A stretch of 64,000 nucleotides of DNA from Diphasiastrum complanatum (taxonomy: Eukaryota; Streptophyta; Lycopodiopsida; Lycopodiales; Lycopodiaceae): NCBI GenBank assembly GCA_029204225.1, contig CM055097.1, positions 67,858,801 to 67,922,800 on the forward strand, read 5' to 3'. The translations under genes and the position numbers were made by a program. Positions within the stretch are counted from its first letter, which is position 1. Every line of letters begins with the position of its first letter. The notes below the pieces were generated by a model. That model was not told the DNA's origin. It saw only the letters and a list, made by a program, of their open reading frames with translations, and made no database searches. Below are positions 32,701 to 38,696 of this stretch, piece by piece.

Positions 32701-34329
32701 GCTTTGAGTGATGCGTCGTACAAGGATAGCACCCTCATCATGTAGCAGGATAACTTAACACTTTCGACATTTAACTTGCAAGAGGCTGGCGATGGACTTG
32801 CAACTATTTTAAGGTAGTATTATATCAAGTTCTAAGCCTCCTTTAAATTACAATATTTGAATTGGAGATGAACTAAAAATGGGCGAACTACAAGAAGGAC
32901 CAAACTTTTGGAACCTTCCAAAATGCTCCTAAGTGTAAATAGGTGCCAGTTCTCAAATTTGATGTCTTGAGCTCTTTGTGGAAGAGTTCTATTTTCTACA
33001 GATCCTAGTTGGAGATCTGCTTGAACTATCGGCAACAATTGTCTTGCATTCAACTTTCTTACTTGAAGAATGCTTTGTCAATAGTATTTGTTGTCTTTGT
33101 ACTTCATTTGACACTGATGTTTATGATTGAGTTCATAACAATAAGGTGCACTCGGTGTGTCCACTTCATATTTTAGTTACAAAAGGAGAAATGTAATGAA
33201 TTCTAAAATCATCACAATAAAGCATAACTACACATTTGACTTAAAAGCAACCACTAATATAAACCAAGTGCAATCATAGCAAGGTTTACAATCGTTAAGT
33301 GCACCTGTCCACTCGTTGCTCTTAGTGAAGTCTATCCCAATGATTAAGTTGGAGGATTCAAGTCCTGCTTTGCTCAAAGACTGTTGCACCTGCATAATTG
33401 ACAAGGTTCCAAAATTCATGGCTTCAAATAATAGATAGTCCTAGCCTAGCCATAGGAACCCTTGTAATAGTCTTCCAAGCTTTCCCTTTGAACCTATTAG
33501 AGAACGAATCTGAAAAAAGTGAAAAGAATGCTATGATGAAGGGGAGAAAAACCAAACTTTTCAAAACTCTTGAATCAAAGCTGCAAATGTCCACAACCAC
33601 ATTAATTTGTATCATTTCAATTCGCTTGACTTATTGTGATACCCTCTGATCCTATAAATGATATCACATAGTGTCTCGCTTTATTGGTGCAGCTTTGAGG
33701 TTTCTTATTCAGAATGACAGCAGTACCCTCTTAAATCATCTTTAAAGGCATGTACAAGAAGAGCTTTTATGTACAGCTGATTAGCTACATAACAACCCTA
33801 ACTTGTGCATCTCCAAATTGATAAAGAGGGTATTAGCACTTGACCCACCTGGATTCAGTCAATAAGGAAATAGTTGGTTGAGTGGCCTAGGACTTCACAG
33901 CAACACTCGTTCAAGGCTTTTAAGGGTTTAAAACCTCTTGCACTCATCATACTTTCATAGATTATAGACACACCAGGAAATGTTGTGGATAAGGGACAAG
34001 ATTGGGAGAGTAATGGTACAGTGGGTAAACCAAAAACTATGTGGCTGCTTTTAGCTTGCTTCTACCAAATAAGAGCATCACACACGCAGGGAACGAGCAA
34101 CCTGGTAGAATACAGAAAGGCTGACCCTCCATGAAAAGAAAAAAGAAAAAAAGAGTACGAGTGTTTATGAGAAAGCACTTACCTGCTCGAGACTAGTATA
34201 TTGGTCACTGATGTGAGTGTATTTCCTCGAGAACTTCCGATCTGAAGGCCGGGGAGATGAAAAAGGGTTTGTGTCAATACCCTCCGCAGATGATGAAGGT
34301 GATTCTGGGGTGGAATTGTCGTTACCCAT
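6261..34329 (-). CDS. RGLG: RGLG-type RING E3 ubiquitin ligase (copine/VWA + RING), 11 coding exons
   Basis: Exons on the minus strand, first to last: 34183-34329, 33305-33389, 31580-31720, 29687-29800, 22163-22260, 19918-19997, 19624-19729, 19272-19399, 8144-8330, 6423-6479, 6261-6341. All have GT-AG borders and compatible phases. They sum to 1224 nt, or 407 residues plus stop, which is normal for RGLG proteins. The start MGNDNS has Gly2 and Ser6, an N-myristoylation pattern typical of plasma-membrane RGLG ligases. A copine-like VWA domain (about 58-300) carries the MIDAS-like D69-F-T-K-S and the blocks [20 protein letters not shown] and [12 protein letters not shown]3HC4 RING sits at 364-396 (CPIC, CGHQTC, CPIC), and the chain ends IRLY. 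RGLG ligases attach ubiquitin, including K63-linked chains, in auxin, ABA and stress signalling. Cys121 replaces the usual Gly in PCFGFGD. A 5' UTR exon is likely upstream, since AG precedes 16 leader bases, but is not located. Confidence 0.93.
6480..8143 (-). other. RGLG intron 9, no recognised element
   Basis: A 1.66-kb intron between the exon ending with the STGQ codons and the first RING exon. It contains short frames on both strands but no motif I recognise. Confidence 0.6.
8331..9030 (-). other. Start of the 10.9-kb RGLG intron 8, no recognised element
   Basis: AT-rich intron sequence downstream (in plus coordinates) of the acceptor at 8331-8332. No coding, RNA or repeat signal was identified before the LINE fragment. 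Confidence 0.5.
9031..9270 (+). pseudogene. LINE ORF2 C-terminal fragment
   Basis: The frame reads [24 protein letters not shown]. This matches the C-terminal zinc-finger-like block [22 protein letters not shown] of the LINE at 17050-17180. The block is conserved downstream of the RT in this LINE type and probably binds nucleic acid. Only this piece is preserved, and it lies inside the RGLG intron on the opposite strand. Confidence 0.7.
9677..9726. repeat. (CT)25 microsatellite
   Basis: An uninterrupted CT run in the RGLG intron, close to LINE fragments. Confidence 0.98.
9887..9925. repeat. (CT)n microsatellite
   Basis: A CT run ending just before the short open frame at 9933. Confidence 0.97.
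9933..10214 (+). pseudogene. LINE ORF1-like C-terminal fragment
   Basis: The 93-residue frame contains [20 protein letters not shown] followed by [20 protein letters not shown]. This resembles the C-terminal nucleic-acid-binding segment of L1-type ORF1 proteins, with its pattern of aromatic, Asp-Asp-Leu-Thr, a basic helix, then an aromatic, Arg and Gly strand. In such elements the protein coats the RNA. CT tracts lie on both sides (9887-9925 and 10285-10337), and the frame sits within LINE debris. The recognition rests on pattern only, so an unrelated small frame is possible. Confidence 0.45.
10285..10337. repeat. (CT)n microsatellite
   Basis: A CT run; its antisense translation gives poly Arg-Glu, which is not a gene. 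Confidence 0.97.
10376..10440 (+). repeat. Decayed LINE 3' terminal tail with hairpin
   Basis: GTACTTCTTTTGTCTTAATGCC, with the TCCT loop and GGCAT at 10398-10411, matches the 3' tail of the LINE at 17670-17725. The inner stem (ATGCC/GGCAT) is intact. The outer stem is damaged and the AATAAAGC block is lost. It is followed by a TTC-rich tail. Confidence 0.6.
10813..10990 (-). repeat. 3' LTR of a minus-strand gypsy element
   Basis: This stretch is a diverged direct repeat of 15335-15510. Shared blocks include CTAAACCTAGCACATCAAGT, GATTTCCCTGCATGTACAGA and GGCTGCCTTGTCTCCTCCCA. The left edge (TGTCAAAC, so ...TTTGACA in element sense) fits a CA end. A pyrimidine run CCTCTCTCT directly to the right would be the polypurine tract on the element strand. 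The exact right edge is uncertain. Confidence 0.65.
11134..11280. repeat. Two-copy tandem repeat, period about 76 bp
   Basis: The block ATGTGTCACTC...ACCAAGTGT...CATGTGTCATG occurs twice, starting at 11135 and 11211, with moderate divergence. Each copy carries CACGTG-like sequence. It lies within the gypsy element region. Confidence 0.6.
11430..13400 (-). pseudogene. Ty3/gypsy polyprotein remnant (RT, RNase H, integrase H2C2)
   Basis: Read on the minus strand, the motifs run in gypsy order. RT block [11 protein letters not shown] lies near 13220-13200. RNase H follows with [20 protein letters not shown] (about 12605-12550). The integrase zinc-binding domain follows with [26 protein letters not shown] and NFWWPNM (about 12120-11965). 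The element would copy itself through RNA, but stops and frameshifts throughout make it dead. LTR-like repeats at 10813-10990 and 15335-15510 and a minus-strand primer-binding site at 15321-15332 frame it. It lies in RGLG intron 8 in the same direction as the gene. Confidence 0.7.
14050..14303 (+). pseudogene. Gypsy integrase C-terminus with chromodomain, plus polypurine tract
   Basis: Plus-strand translation gives [20 protein letters not shown] and [10 protein letters not shown] (about 14187-14275). This is the chromodomain signature (hydrophobic-K/R-W-x-G, then D-x-S/T-W-E, then F-P-x-F). Chromodomains steer insertion of chromovirus-type gypsy elements towards heterochromatin. A frameshift lies just upstream. 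The sequence then runs through the purine tract (CAAGGGGGGAAGAA) into an LTR at 14304. It is opposite in strand to the surrounding gypsy, so it is a separate insertion. Confidence 0.65.
14304..14690 (+). repeat. 3' LTR (partial), family starting TGTTAYGTCC
   Basis: It follows a polypurine tract and a chromodomain end. Its first 390 or so bases align with 44295 down to about 43910 on the minus strand, with shared blocks such as GATAGCCGG, ACTCCAGTGTAT, GAGGGCCCA, GCAAGAATAGGAGGTCAA and ACTCGCCCATCTCC. The start also matches 5261 on the minus strand. The right edge was not found. Confidence 0.7.
15021..15265. repeat. Degenerate short repeat array (ACTCGATTTTCAGCAA)
   Basis: About eight imperfect copies of a 16-base motif occur at irregular spacing of roughly 20-70 bases, for example near 15021, 15067, 15087, 15111, 15182, 15204, 15227 and 15250. 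They lie between a plus-strand LTR and a minus-strand primer-binding site, so probably in the untranslated leader of the minus-strand gypsy. Confidence 0.6.
15321..15332 (-). promoter_or_regulatory. Primer-binding site (minus strand)
   Basis: The minus strand reads TGGTATCAGAGC, the complement of initiator tRNA-Met. It sits two bases from the LTR edge at 15335 and sets the direction of the enclosed element as minus. Confidence 0.75.
15335..15510 (-). repeat. 5' LTR of the minus-strand gypsy element
   Basis: A direct repeat of 10813-10990 that ends where LINE coding sequence starts on the right. It carries a small palindromic CGAGG-TTCGAT-CCTCG arm at 15391-15406. I found no matching target duplication with the left copy, so the boundaries are approximate. 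Confidence 0.65.
15512..17425 (+). pseudogene. Non-LTR retrotransposon (LINE) ORF2: reverse transcriptase and C-terminal zinc finger
   Basis: Frames joined across shifts show the following in order. Fingers: [12 protein letters not shown], then [15 protein letters not shown] motif [14 protein letters not shown], with the catalytic Asp present. Palm: [20 protein letters not shown] (about 15968-16027). Motif [12 protein letters not shown], where the usual YADD has become YAHD. Then the thumb, [12 protein letters not shown] and [13 protein letters not shown] cysteine block follows (CQLCSI...[16 protein letters not shown]), and a basic tail with [12 protein letters not shown]2 proteins copy the element RNA at a nicked target. 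There are several stops, one deletion before the palm, and a lost catalytic Asp, so it is inactive. It lies in RGLG intron 8, antisense to the gene. The left side abuts the gypsy LTR, so the endonuclease half is missing. Confidence 0.85.
17426..17815 (+). repeat. LINE 3' UTR and structured 3' end
   Basis: Sequence after the LINE reading frame. It includes a 30-base two-tier hairpin (17679-17708: outer GTCTT/AAGAC, inner ATGCC/GGCAT), then TTAATAAAGCTTTC, then TTCT-rich sequence, (CT)20, (CA)12 and an A12 run. The hairpin and AATAAAGCTTTC block recur at 10392, 23272-23301 and 27841-27872. This makes it a conserved family terminus rather than chance. Confidence 0.8.
17739..17815. repeat. Compound microsatellite (CT)n(CA)n(A)n
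   Basis: CT repeats to 17779, CA repeats to about 17803, then an A-run. It lies directly downstream of the LINE 3' end. Confidence 0.95.
18380..18680 (+). pseudogene. Ty1/copia integrase N-terminal fragment
   Basis: The frame reads [16 protein letters not shown], then [11 protein letters not shown], then (after a stop) [20 protein letters not shown]. This is the copia junction of the zinc-binding CxxC domain with the integrase core start ([10 protein letters not shown]...FITFVDDFSR). It ends in decayed sequence near 18680. Inactive. It lies in RGLG intron 8, antisense to the gene. Confidence 0.7.
18681..19271. other. Intron sequence, unassigned
   Basis: Low-complexity A-rich stretches and short frames only. 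Nothing is recognised between the copia fragment and RGLG exon 8. Confidence 0.4.
19998..22162 (-). other. RGLG intron 5, mostly unassigned
   Basis: It contains a 137-residue plus-strand frame (19930-20343) that overlaps RGLG exon 6 antisense and shows no known motif. It also contains a possible LTR edge near 21165. Otherwise no recognised content. Confidence 0.4.
21150..21480 (-). repeat. Possible LTR end with mutated primer-binding site
   Basis: The minus strand reads ...GGTGTGCA AGT TGGTATCATAGC, which is an LTR-like CA end, a short spacer, and a primer-binding site with one mismatch (21150-21161). The LTR body would extend to higher coordinates. There is no second copy to confirm it. Confidence 0.3.
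23225..23670 (-). pseudogene. 5'-truncated LINE 3' end (ORF2 tail + structured 3' terminus)
   Basis: On the minus strand a frame (about 23645-23490) reads [25 protein letters not shown] and ends HTYFR. It matches the ORF2 tail at 17280-17370 ([22 protein letters not shown]). A UTR follows, then a 30-base hairpin (23301-23272: outer GTCTT/AAGAC, inner GCAC/GTGC type), then TTAATAAAGCTTTC and a (TTTC)n tail. 5' truncation with a simple-repeat tail is the usual product of target-primed reverse transcription. It lies in RGLG intron 4, in the same direction as the gene. Confidence 0.8.
23671..23697. repeat. (AG)n microsatellite
   Basis: A GA run at the upstream edge of the truncated LINE copy. 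It is the only long tract with GA on the plus strand in the window. Confidence 0.95.
23700..24092 (-). repeat. Partial 3' LTR of a chromovirus-type gypsy
   Basis: On the minus strand, directly after the chromodomain reading frame and a purine-rich AAGGAAGAGGGAA tract, the sequence begins TGTTAGGGACCCAACTC at about 24092. It contains a CACGTG-type block near 23985. It is cut off by the LINE and GA tract at about 23700. There is no partner LTR in the window. Confidence 0.6.
24120..26722 (-). pseudogene. Ty3/gypsy (chromovirus) pol: RT, RNase H, integrase, chromodomain
   Basis: The minus-strand frames line up as gypsy pol. RT at 26694-26254: [29 protein letters not shown] and the catalytic [11 protein letters not shown]. 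RNase H within 26137-25295: [40 protein letters not shown]. Integrase: [43 protein letters not shown], so DDE is readable. Chromodomain at the end: [22 protein letters not shown], about 24230-24165. Frames are broken at 26250-26140, by a stop in the SD-R-DPKF motif near 24968, and near 24700. The 5' part (gag, protease, first RT block) is lost at about 26722. It lies in RGLG intron 4, in gene orientation. Inactive. Confidence 0.9.
26950..27060 (-). pseudogene. Small LINE C-terminal fragment
   Basis: The minus strand reads [16 protein letters not shown], resembling [16 protein letters not shown] of the LINE near 17090-17150. It is a short piece only, so this is less certain than the copy at 9031-9270. 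Confidence 0.4.
27131..27576 (-). pseudogene. Ty1/copia RT N-terminal fragment
   Basis: Minus-strand frames give [65 protein letters not shown] and EGIDYEETW. This is the start of copia reverse transcriptase (RVT_2). The fragment stops before the catalytic palm motifs. A frameshift near 27350-27390 separates the two parts. It lies in RGLG intron 4, in gene direction. Confidence 0.85.
27690..27745. repeat. Short tandem repeat (TTCAGTATGG-like)
   Basis: About five imperfect copies of a 9-10 base unit (TATGGTTCAGTATGGTTCA...). It is a minor minisatellite in the intron. Confidence 0.75.
27805..27900 (-). repeat. LINE structured 3' terminus
   Basis: The minus strand reads GTACTTGTTCGTCTTATATGCC, loop TTTC, GGCATGGAAAAGACG, then TTAATAAAGCTTTCTTTC. 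The hairpin occupies 27841-27872, with a 6-bp outer stem (CGTCTT/AAGACG) and a 5-bp inner stem. This is the same terminus as at 17679 and 23272. No ORF2 sequence is attached, so this is either a very short LINE insertion or a SINE sharing the LINE 3' end. Confidence 0.75.
27960..29686. other. Intron sequence with repeated AACGCG motifs and G-rich hairpins
   Basis: No coding signal. Motifs of the type GAAACGCGTTT recur around 28330-28395 and 29115-29170. G-rich hairpins lie at 28567-28680. It is probably an unrecognised repeat in RGLG intron 4. Confidence 0.45.
28567..28680. repeat. Array of three GC-rich hairpin units
   Basis: Three imperfect units each start GGGGG and carry an inverted repeat: GGGGCGGTAGCCCC, GGGGGCTGTAGCCCC and GGGGGCAACGCCCCC. 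GC content is far above the surrounding AT-rich sequence. Similar G-run and hairpin blocks occur in plant transposons. The element class here is not identified. Confidence 0.7.
29939..30402 (+). repeat. LTR-like segment with TATA box and primer-binding-like site
   Basis: The segment runs from TGTCCGAATTTTAG to ...GAGAATTTTCCA. A TATA-like CTATAAATAC lies near 30175. TGATATCAGAGCAG follows the end directly (one mismatch to the tRNA-Met primer site), and a purine tract AAGGGGAG lies just before the start. There is no second LTR, so the boundaries are tentative. It lies in RGLG intron 3, antisense. Confidence 0.45.
30560..31020. repeat. Two-copy tandem repeat, period about 240 bp
   Basis: The block GGAGGTTGTACCA...GATTGTTGTTT...TTGGTGACT..GGC..GGCTGTAGC...CCAAATCAAGACCAGGGTAC occurs near 30610-30735 and again near 30847-30965 with modest divergence. 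It lies downstream of the LTR-like segment, so it may be leader sequence of that element. Confidence 0.75.
31883..32158 (+). repeat. LTR-like direct repeat, left copy
   Basis: It matches 32812-33109 in several blocks, for example CCTAAAAATGGGC / AACTAAAAATGGGC, TTGGAGAATGCTTT / TTGAAGAATGCTTT and ATTTGTTGTCTTTGTACTTCAT. The pair flanks a copia RNase H fragment. Confidence 0.55.
32159..32450 (+). pseudogene. Ty1/copia RNase H C-terminal fragment
   Basis: Plus-strand frames give [46 protein letters not shown] and then, in another frame, [16 protein letters not shown]. This is the end of copia RNase H. The catalytic Asp of CDNQSAI is visible. It lies between two LTR-like direct repeats in RGLG intron 2, antisense to the gene. 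Stops and frameshifts are present. Confidence 0.8.
32660..32741. repeat. 41-bp tandem duplication
   Basis: Two adjacent 41-base copies (32660-32700 and 32701-32741) share GTCGTACAAGGATAGCACCC and differ at about three positions. Confidence 0.9.
32812..33109 (+). repeat. LTR-like direct repeat, right copy
   Basis: The diverged partner of 31883-32158. It lies after the copia RNase H fragment, so it is likely the 3' LTR of that remnant. Confidence 0.55.
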
Positions 34330-36170
34330 AGTTCTTCAACTGGATCTGATACCTTATGAGCAATAAAAGCAATTCACAGTCCATCTTATGCTTCACAACA
34401 GCTTCCTAAAACCGATCAAAGCATTTCTTATTCTGTTACAAAAACTATAAATTCCGAATTTCGGTAGTTGAATTACTGCTACCCTGTCTGCATGATTCTC
34501 TCTAAATGTAAATCTTCTGCCCATCTTTAGCTTTCAAAGGAATCATGTCCCTTCCATCACATTTTCACAGCCAAAGCTACTTGCTTAAAAATATGAGAGA
34601 ATATACTTTGCTAGTACGTGAAGGAACATCTCTATCCAAAAAATGAAGGAAGCATCAGTTTCCCAACTTTTTGTGAGGCAACAGAGACTAGCACAATTCT
34701 GTTTGCATAATTACTTCCCTAGTAGCGAAGGAGTTCCAAATTCTGCCTTCTATTCTAATAGGCTCTGGAGATGTGGCAAGTAAAGTGGCGATACAGCATC
34801 CAAAATTTCCCCATGCTGTTATGCGAACTAGGGGGGTCACATTCCAATCAGGAAACACAGAAGAAAAGTGAAACAAATCTACCACACATTCCTCACTTCT
34901 CTCACACATTCATCCTGCTCCAACTCTTCTGTCCCCATGGTACCTTTCTTATCGCTAAAATCGATTCCAACAGATGCTTCAAACAGAATTGAAAACTGAA
35001 ATCAGATGTTGCCATAACACAATGAAAACTGCGGGTCTCTGTAACACCTTTCCCACAGATTTTTCCTGGCAGCAGTAAAAACATGTTGAAAAAACTGATC
35101 ATTACCACCAAAAGAGAAAAGGAACCGTCCCAAATTGTGAACCGGTAAGCTCAACACCTCCTGAACACCCCACAACACAGCAACTGCACAAAACTTCCAC
35201 AGCAGTCAAAAACTTTGCGTCAATTACAGAAACAAGAAGAAAAGGGAAATACATACACAAAACTTGCTGCTCTGGCCTCGAACCAAATAGGGGGTGGGAA
35301 TAGATGTGGGGAAGTGCTCCTAAAACAATTTCGAACCAACCCTAATATAAACCTACAAAACTTCAGTGAAAGAGGTAAAATACCAGTATAAAACCTTAGT
35401 GCATTTTTTGAAGATGAAAAACCTAAAAACCAGCAGGAGAAATGCTAATTTCAGCTATTGGCCTGTAATACTTTTTCAGTTTTTTGTGAGCACTCCATTG
35501 GATGCTGACAGCTTTTTCAGGCCCAGTGGCAGCCTGCACCGTGAAGAGGATAGGAATATAGAGAAGAGGCTGTGAGACCTCGCATCTATCACTACGATCT
35601 ATCTTCTCATCAAACGATTTTAAACCAGCCTTATAATAAGCCTAAAACAGTTATATAAAACCTACAAACCGAAACTTGTGACTTAACTACTACAATTTTT
35701 GCAGGTCAAAGACCCACAAACCTTGAAACTGGCAGGTGAAATTCCAATTCCAGCAATTGCCCTGCAATACTTTACAGAATGTTTGTGGGCACTGGCTAAT
35801 TCCTCACATTAGGCCAAGCTTGCTTTTACTAGCAACCCCGCTAGCTATCTAGTACTATGATCTGTATCCCACCTCTCAAATTTCTCAGGCTCCTGCTGCA
35901 TCTTTCCGATTTCAAGGTGCATCAGATGAATCTGTCAATCAATACCTACTGATACTAATAAATTAGTGCATTATCAAAGATTTACAAACAAATTACGTTA
36001 CCCTTGATAACAGTTTGATCAGCAACCCGTTCACACTGCTCTGATTGGCGTCTCGCCTACGCTATGCCTAAGATTCTTAATCAATTTTTTTTTCAACGTG
36101 TTGAAGTAGCTATTGGTCGGTATACTACCTAGCCGATTACATCACACCAAACAACTCCACTTATACACCG
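34330..36170. other. Upstream region of RGLG
   Basis: It should include the 5' UTR and promoter of the minus-strand ligase gene. An AG acceptor lies 16 bases before the ATG on the minus strand, so a leader intron is possible, but I cannot place the first exon or a TATA box. A diverged tandem duplication occupies 35330-35800. No protein-coding signal. Confidence 0.4.
35330..35800. repeat. Diverged tandem duplication, period about 290 bp
   Basis: The blocks ATAAACCTACAAAAC, AACCAGCAGGAGAAATGC / AACTGGCAGGTGAAATTCC, and CCTGTAATACTTT / CCTGCAATACTTT recur in the same order. It lies 1-1.5 kb upstream of the RGLG start. Confidence 0.55.
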
Positions 36171-36639
36171 TGCGTTGTGTTTTTCCTTTTTCAACTTTGA
36201 TGCAGTTTATTGTCATGATTTGTTAAAAGTTTCAGTCATCTCAAGATGGCCCTCCTCCCTCTCAGCACCTCATTCGCCCTCTGCTTTAACTTGGTCCTGG
36301 ATTTCTTCCCTTGACGTCCTCAACGCTTTTCACCTGGGCTTTCCTCGTCCAAAACTCTATTTTTATATTCATGTGGCTCTCTGTCGTGAAACTCAACTTG
36401 ATATGCATCTTCCTCTCGATCGCTTGGCAGTTGACCCCTACGACAATGTGGCTTGGAACTTGTTCCTTCTTTTTCCTCGTTGATGTCTGGGCCTTCCTCC
36501 AAGGGGTGAGGAGGCTGGTCATAGAGAAACTCATGCACGTCTTCGTCACTTTCTATCGGGGGACTAGGAAACCCTTCACGATGAACACTTGCTCGTTGAC
36601 ACTTGTTGCTCGCAACTCACAAGACCCTCATCCTCAAGG

Positions 36640-37480
36640 CGCCCCACCTCTCCACAGCCGCCTTCGTCGCACTTTACATCTCAAGCAAGTTGGTGAGTAT
36701 TATCATGCAACTCGAGCTTTAGCTCCTCTCATGTCTGCTCTCTCTTCTAGGAATATTGTTGATGCTCTCCAAGCTCTTCATCCTGCTTCTGAAGGTGCTC
36801 TTTCCCTGTTTGTGGATGACTTCGTACCTGATATTGATTTGTTGTTTGATCGTAATTCTTTCTCTCGAGCTTTCCATCGTAGTCTTTGTCTTACTATTGG
36901 TGGTCCCTCAGGTTTGGTCTATGAACATCTGCGTGATTGCTTTTCGCCTGAGAACTCTGCTAGTGGCTTTGTTCGGCTCCTTCAGGTCTTTCCCGCTTCT
37001 ATTGCTTGTCTTTTAGCGGTGTCGCATTTGATTGCTATGACCATAGCTTCTGGTGGCGTCCATCCTATCGTTGTTGGCGAAGTCCTCCTTTGTCTTGTAA
37101 GTCGTTCTATTTGTTTTTAGTATCAGCAAATTTTTGCCTCTTTTCTCTTCCCTCATTAGTTCAGTGTCTCTACTCCTAGAAGCTGTGAAGCTGTGATTCA
37201 TGGTTTGTGTGCCACGCTTGACTAGGTTGTTCTCCAAGTGAATGTTTCCAATGCTTTCAATTCTATTTCTAGAGCTACGATCTTGCGAGAGTTGCATGCA
37301 GCTGGTGGTGGGTTTGCTCAACTTATCTCATTTGTGCGGTTGTTCTACGCTTTTGAGACTCCCCTCTTTTACAGTCATCATGTGCGCTCTACAGAATTTT
37401 CTATTCTCCAGTCTGTAGCAGGTACTCGTCAAGGTGATCATTTGGGTGGTCCTCTCTTTGCTCTCGCTCATTTTCCGTGC
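36640..37480 (+). pseudogene. Divergent non-LTR-type reverse transcriptase remnant
   Basis: The first frame (about 36640-37118) reads KQVGEYYHATRAL, TIGGPSGLVYEHLRDCF and IASGGVHPIVVGEV. After a gap the second frame (about 37220-37480) reads LQVNVSNAFNSISRATIL, then SVAGTRQGDHLGGPLFALAH. This matches the order GPSG(L)xxxHLxD, GGxRPIAVGE, motif A xVDxxNAFN, motif B GTRQGDPLGGxLFALAH. That order defines an RT type distinct from the LINE at 15512. The motif A Asp is Asn (VNVSNAF), Arg of RPI is His, and motif C is not found. The pseudogene is therefore inactive. The N-terminal part (36175-36640) is not recognised. Confidence 0.7.
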
Positions 37481-37599
37481 CCTTCGGGCTTCTATAGAGG
37501 CCTTTCCCTCCTTGTTGGACCCTTTTTGTGCCTCCCTAATCGGTCGGATCTAGAGAGCAAAGAAGGGGTTTTGGATTTCCAATCGGGTGAGTAGTCGTG

Positions 37600-38696
37600 T
37601 GTAGTAACAAGTTTACGATCCAATGGGGAGGGTAAACTACGAAAGGGATCGAAACCTACTAACGGTGCCAAGCTTAGTGTGAGATCTTAAAGTGGAATTG
37701 CTTAGATCTTGGGGTGTGATTCGTCATTCTATCTTGTTGTCTTGATCCTTCTTCTCTCTTTTTGACTTCTTGGTTGCTTTTGGTTTATCTAGGCATCCTT
37801 AGCTCTAGATTTTCTCATGAAGAGGTTGATCTTCTCAAGGGAGGTGAACAATGAAAGAAAGTCTACCTATGGATCTTAGTGATCACTCCAAAATGAAATT
37901 CTAACACCTATTTTGCTTGTGTGATGATTTCATATATTAGTTTTGAAAACTAGATGGATAAATGTTGTGCTAAGGATAGTTTGTGATTGTGATAATGTGA
38001 GAGACACCTCCTCAAGATCCTGCTTACAAGACAAAGCAATAGAGAACACATTGTTGGAAAAACCACCCAACCAAGTAGAAGCAACCAATCAATCTCTAGA
38101 AGCTTCACCCCCAAGCCAAGGAATAGGAAGCTTGAGAGTAGAGAGAGATCCTGGCAATTAATCAACCAAATGATGGAGTAATAGGGTGAGTTTGGCCTCC
38201 TTATATAAGCTCTAGAACCTCCTGTGCATATAGTAATGCAAGGTTCTAACTCCCCTATACATAGAGTCTCTATATGTGGATTTGCTGGAGTTTAATCTTT
38301 CTCCTACTCATCTTGACTACCCTCCTATTCACTTAAGTAAATCACTCTCTCCAAACAGTCTACAGAAATAAACTGTTTCTTAGACAGTTTGCAGTTTTCC
38401 CAAAGTCTGCAAAAATGTATTATATTTCGCACAGTTCGCATTTTTTGGGAAATCCAAAAAAGGCGAAAAACCTGACAAAGTCATCTACTTAACTTTCGAG
38501 CATTTTGGGCACAAAAGATTTCTACGAAAAATGCAACACTTGTGTTCACTCGAGATTTTGGGCCATTTAGCACCCCGAAGAAAGTCATATTTTTCCAAAG
38601 AATGCCACAAACTGTAGATTCACACAGGATTTCACATACAGCCTGTCTACATCTTCACGCTCTGTCAATAACTGATCTATTGATCAATTAAACAGC
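37600..38696. other. No recognisable gene
   Basis: AT-rich, with short frames only. I see no motif. A loose inverted pattern of ACAGTTT/AAACTGT occurs around 38370-38430. Confidence 0.4.

Noticed and set aside
33228-33419. Start codon of the frame containing the VWA exon at 33305-33389 as the protein start
   Set aside because: The exon has a clear AG acceptor at 33390-33391 and joins in phase to the upstream exon 34183-34329, whose MGNDNS start has the myristoylation pattern of the family.
36175-36639. N-terminal open frames upstream of the divergent RT
   Set aside because: Pro- and Leu-rich chance-like frames without a motif; I limited the RT call to the part with conserved blocks.
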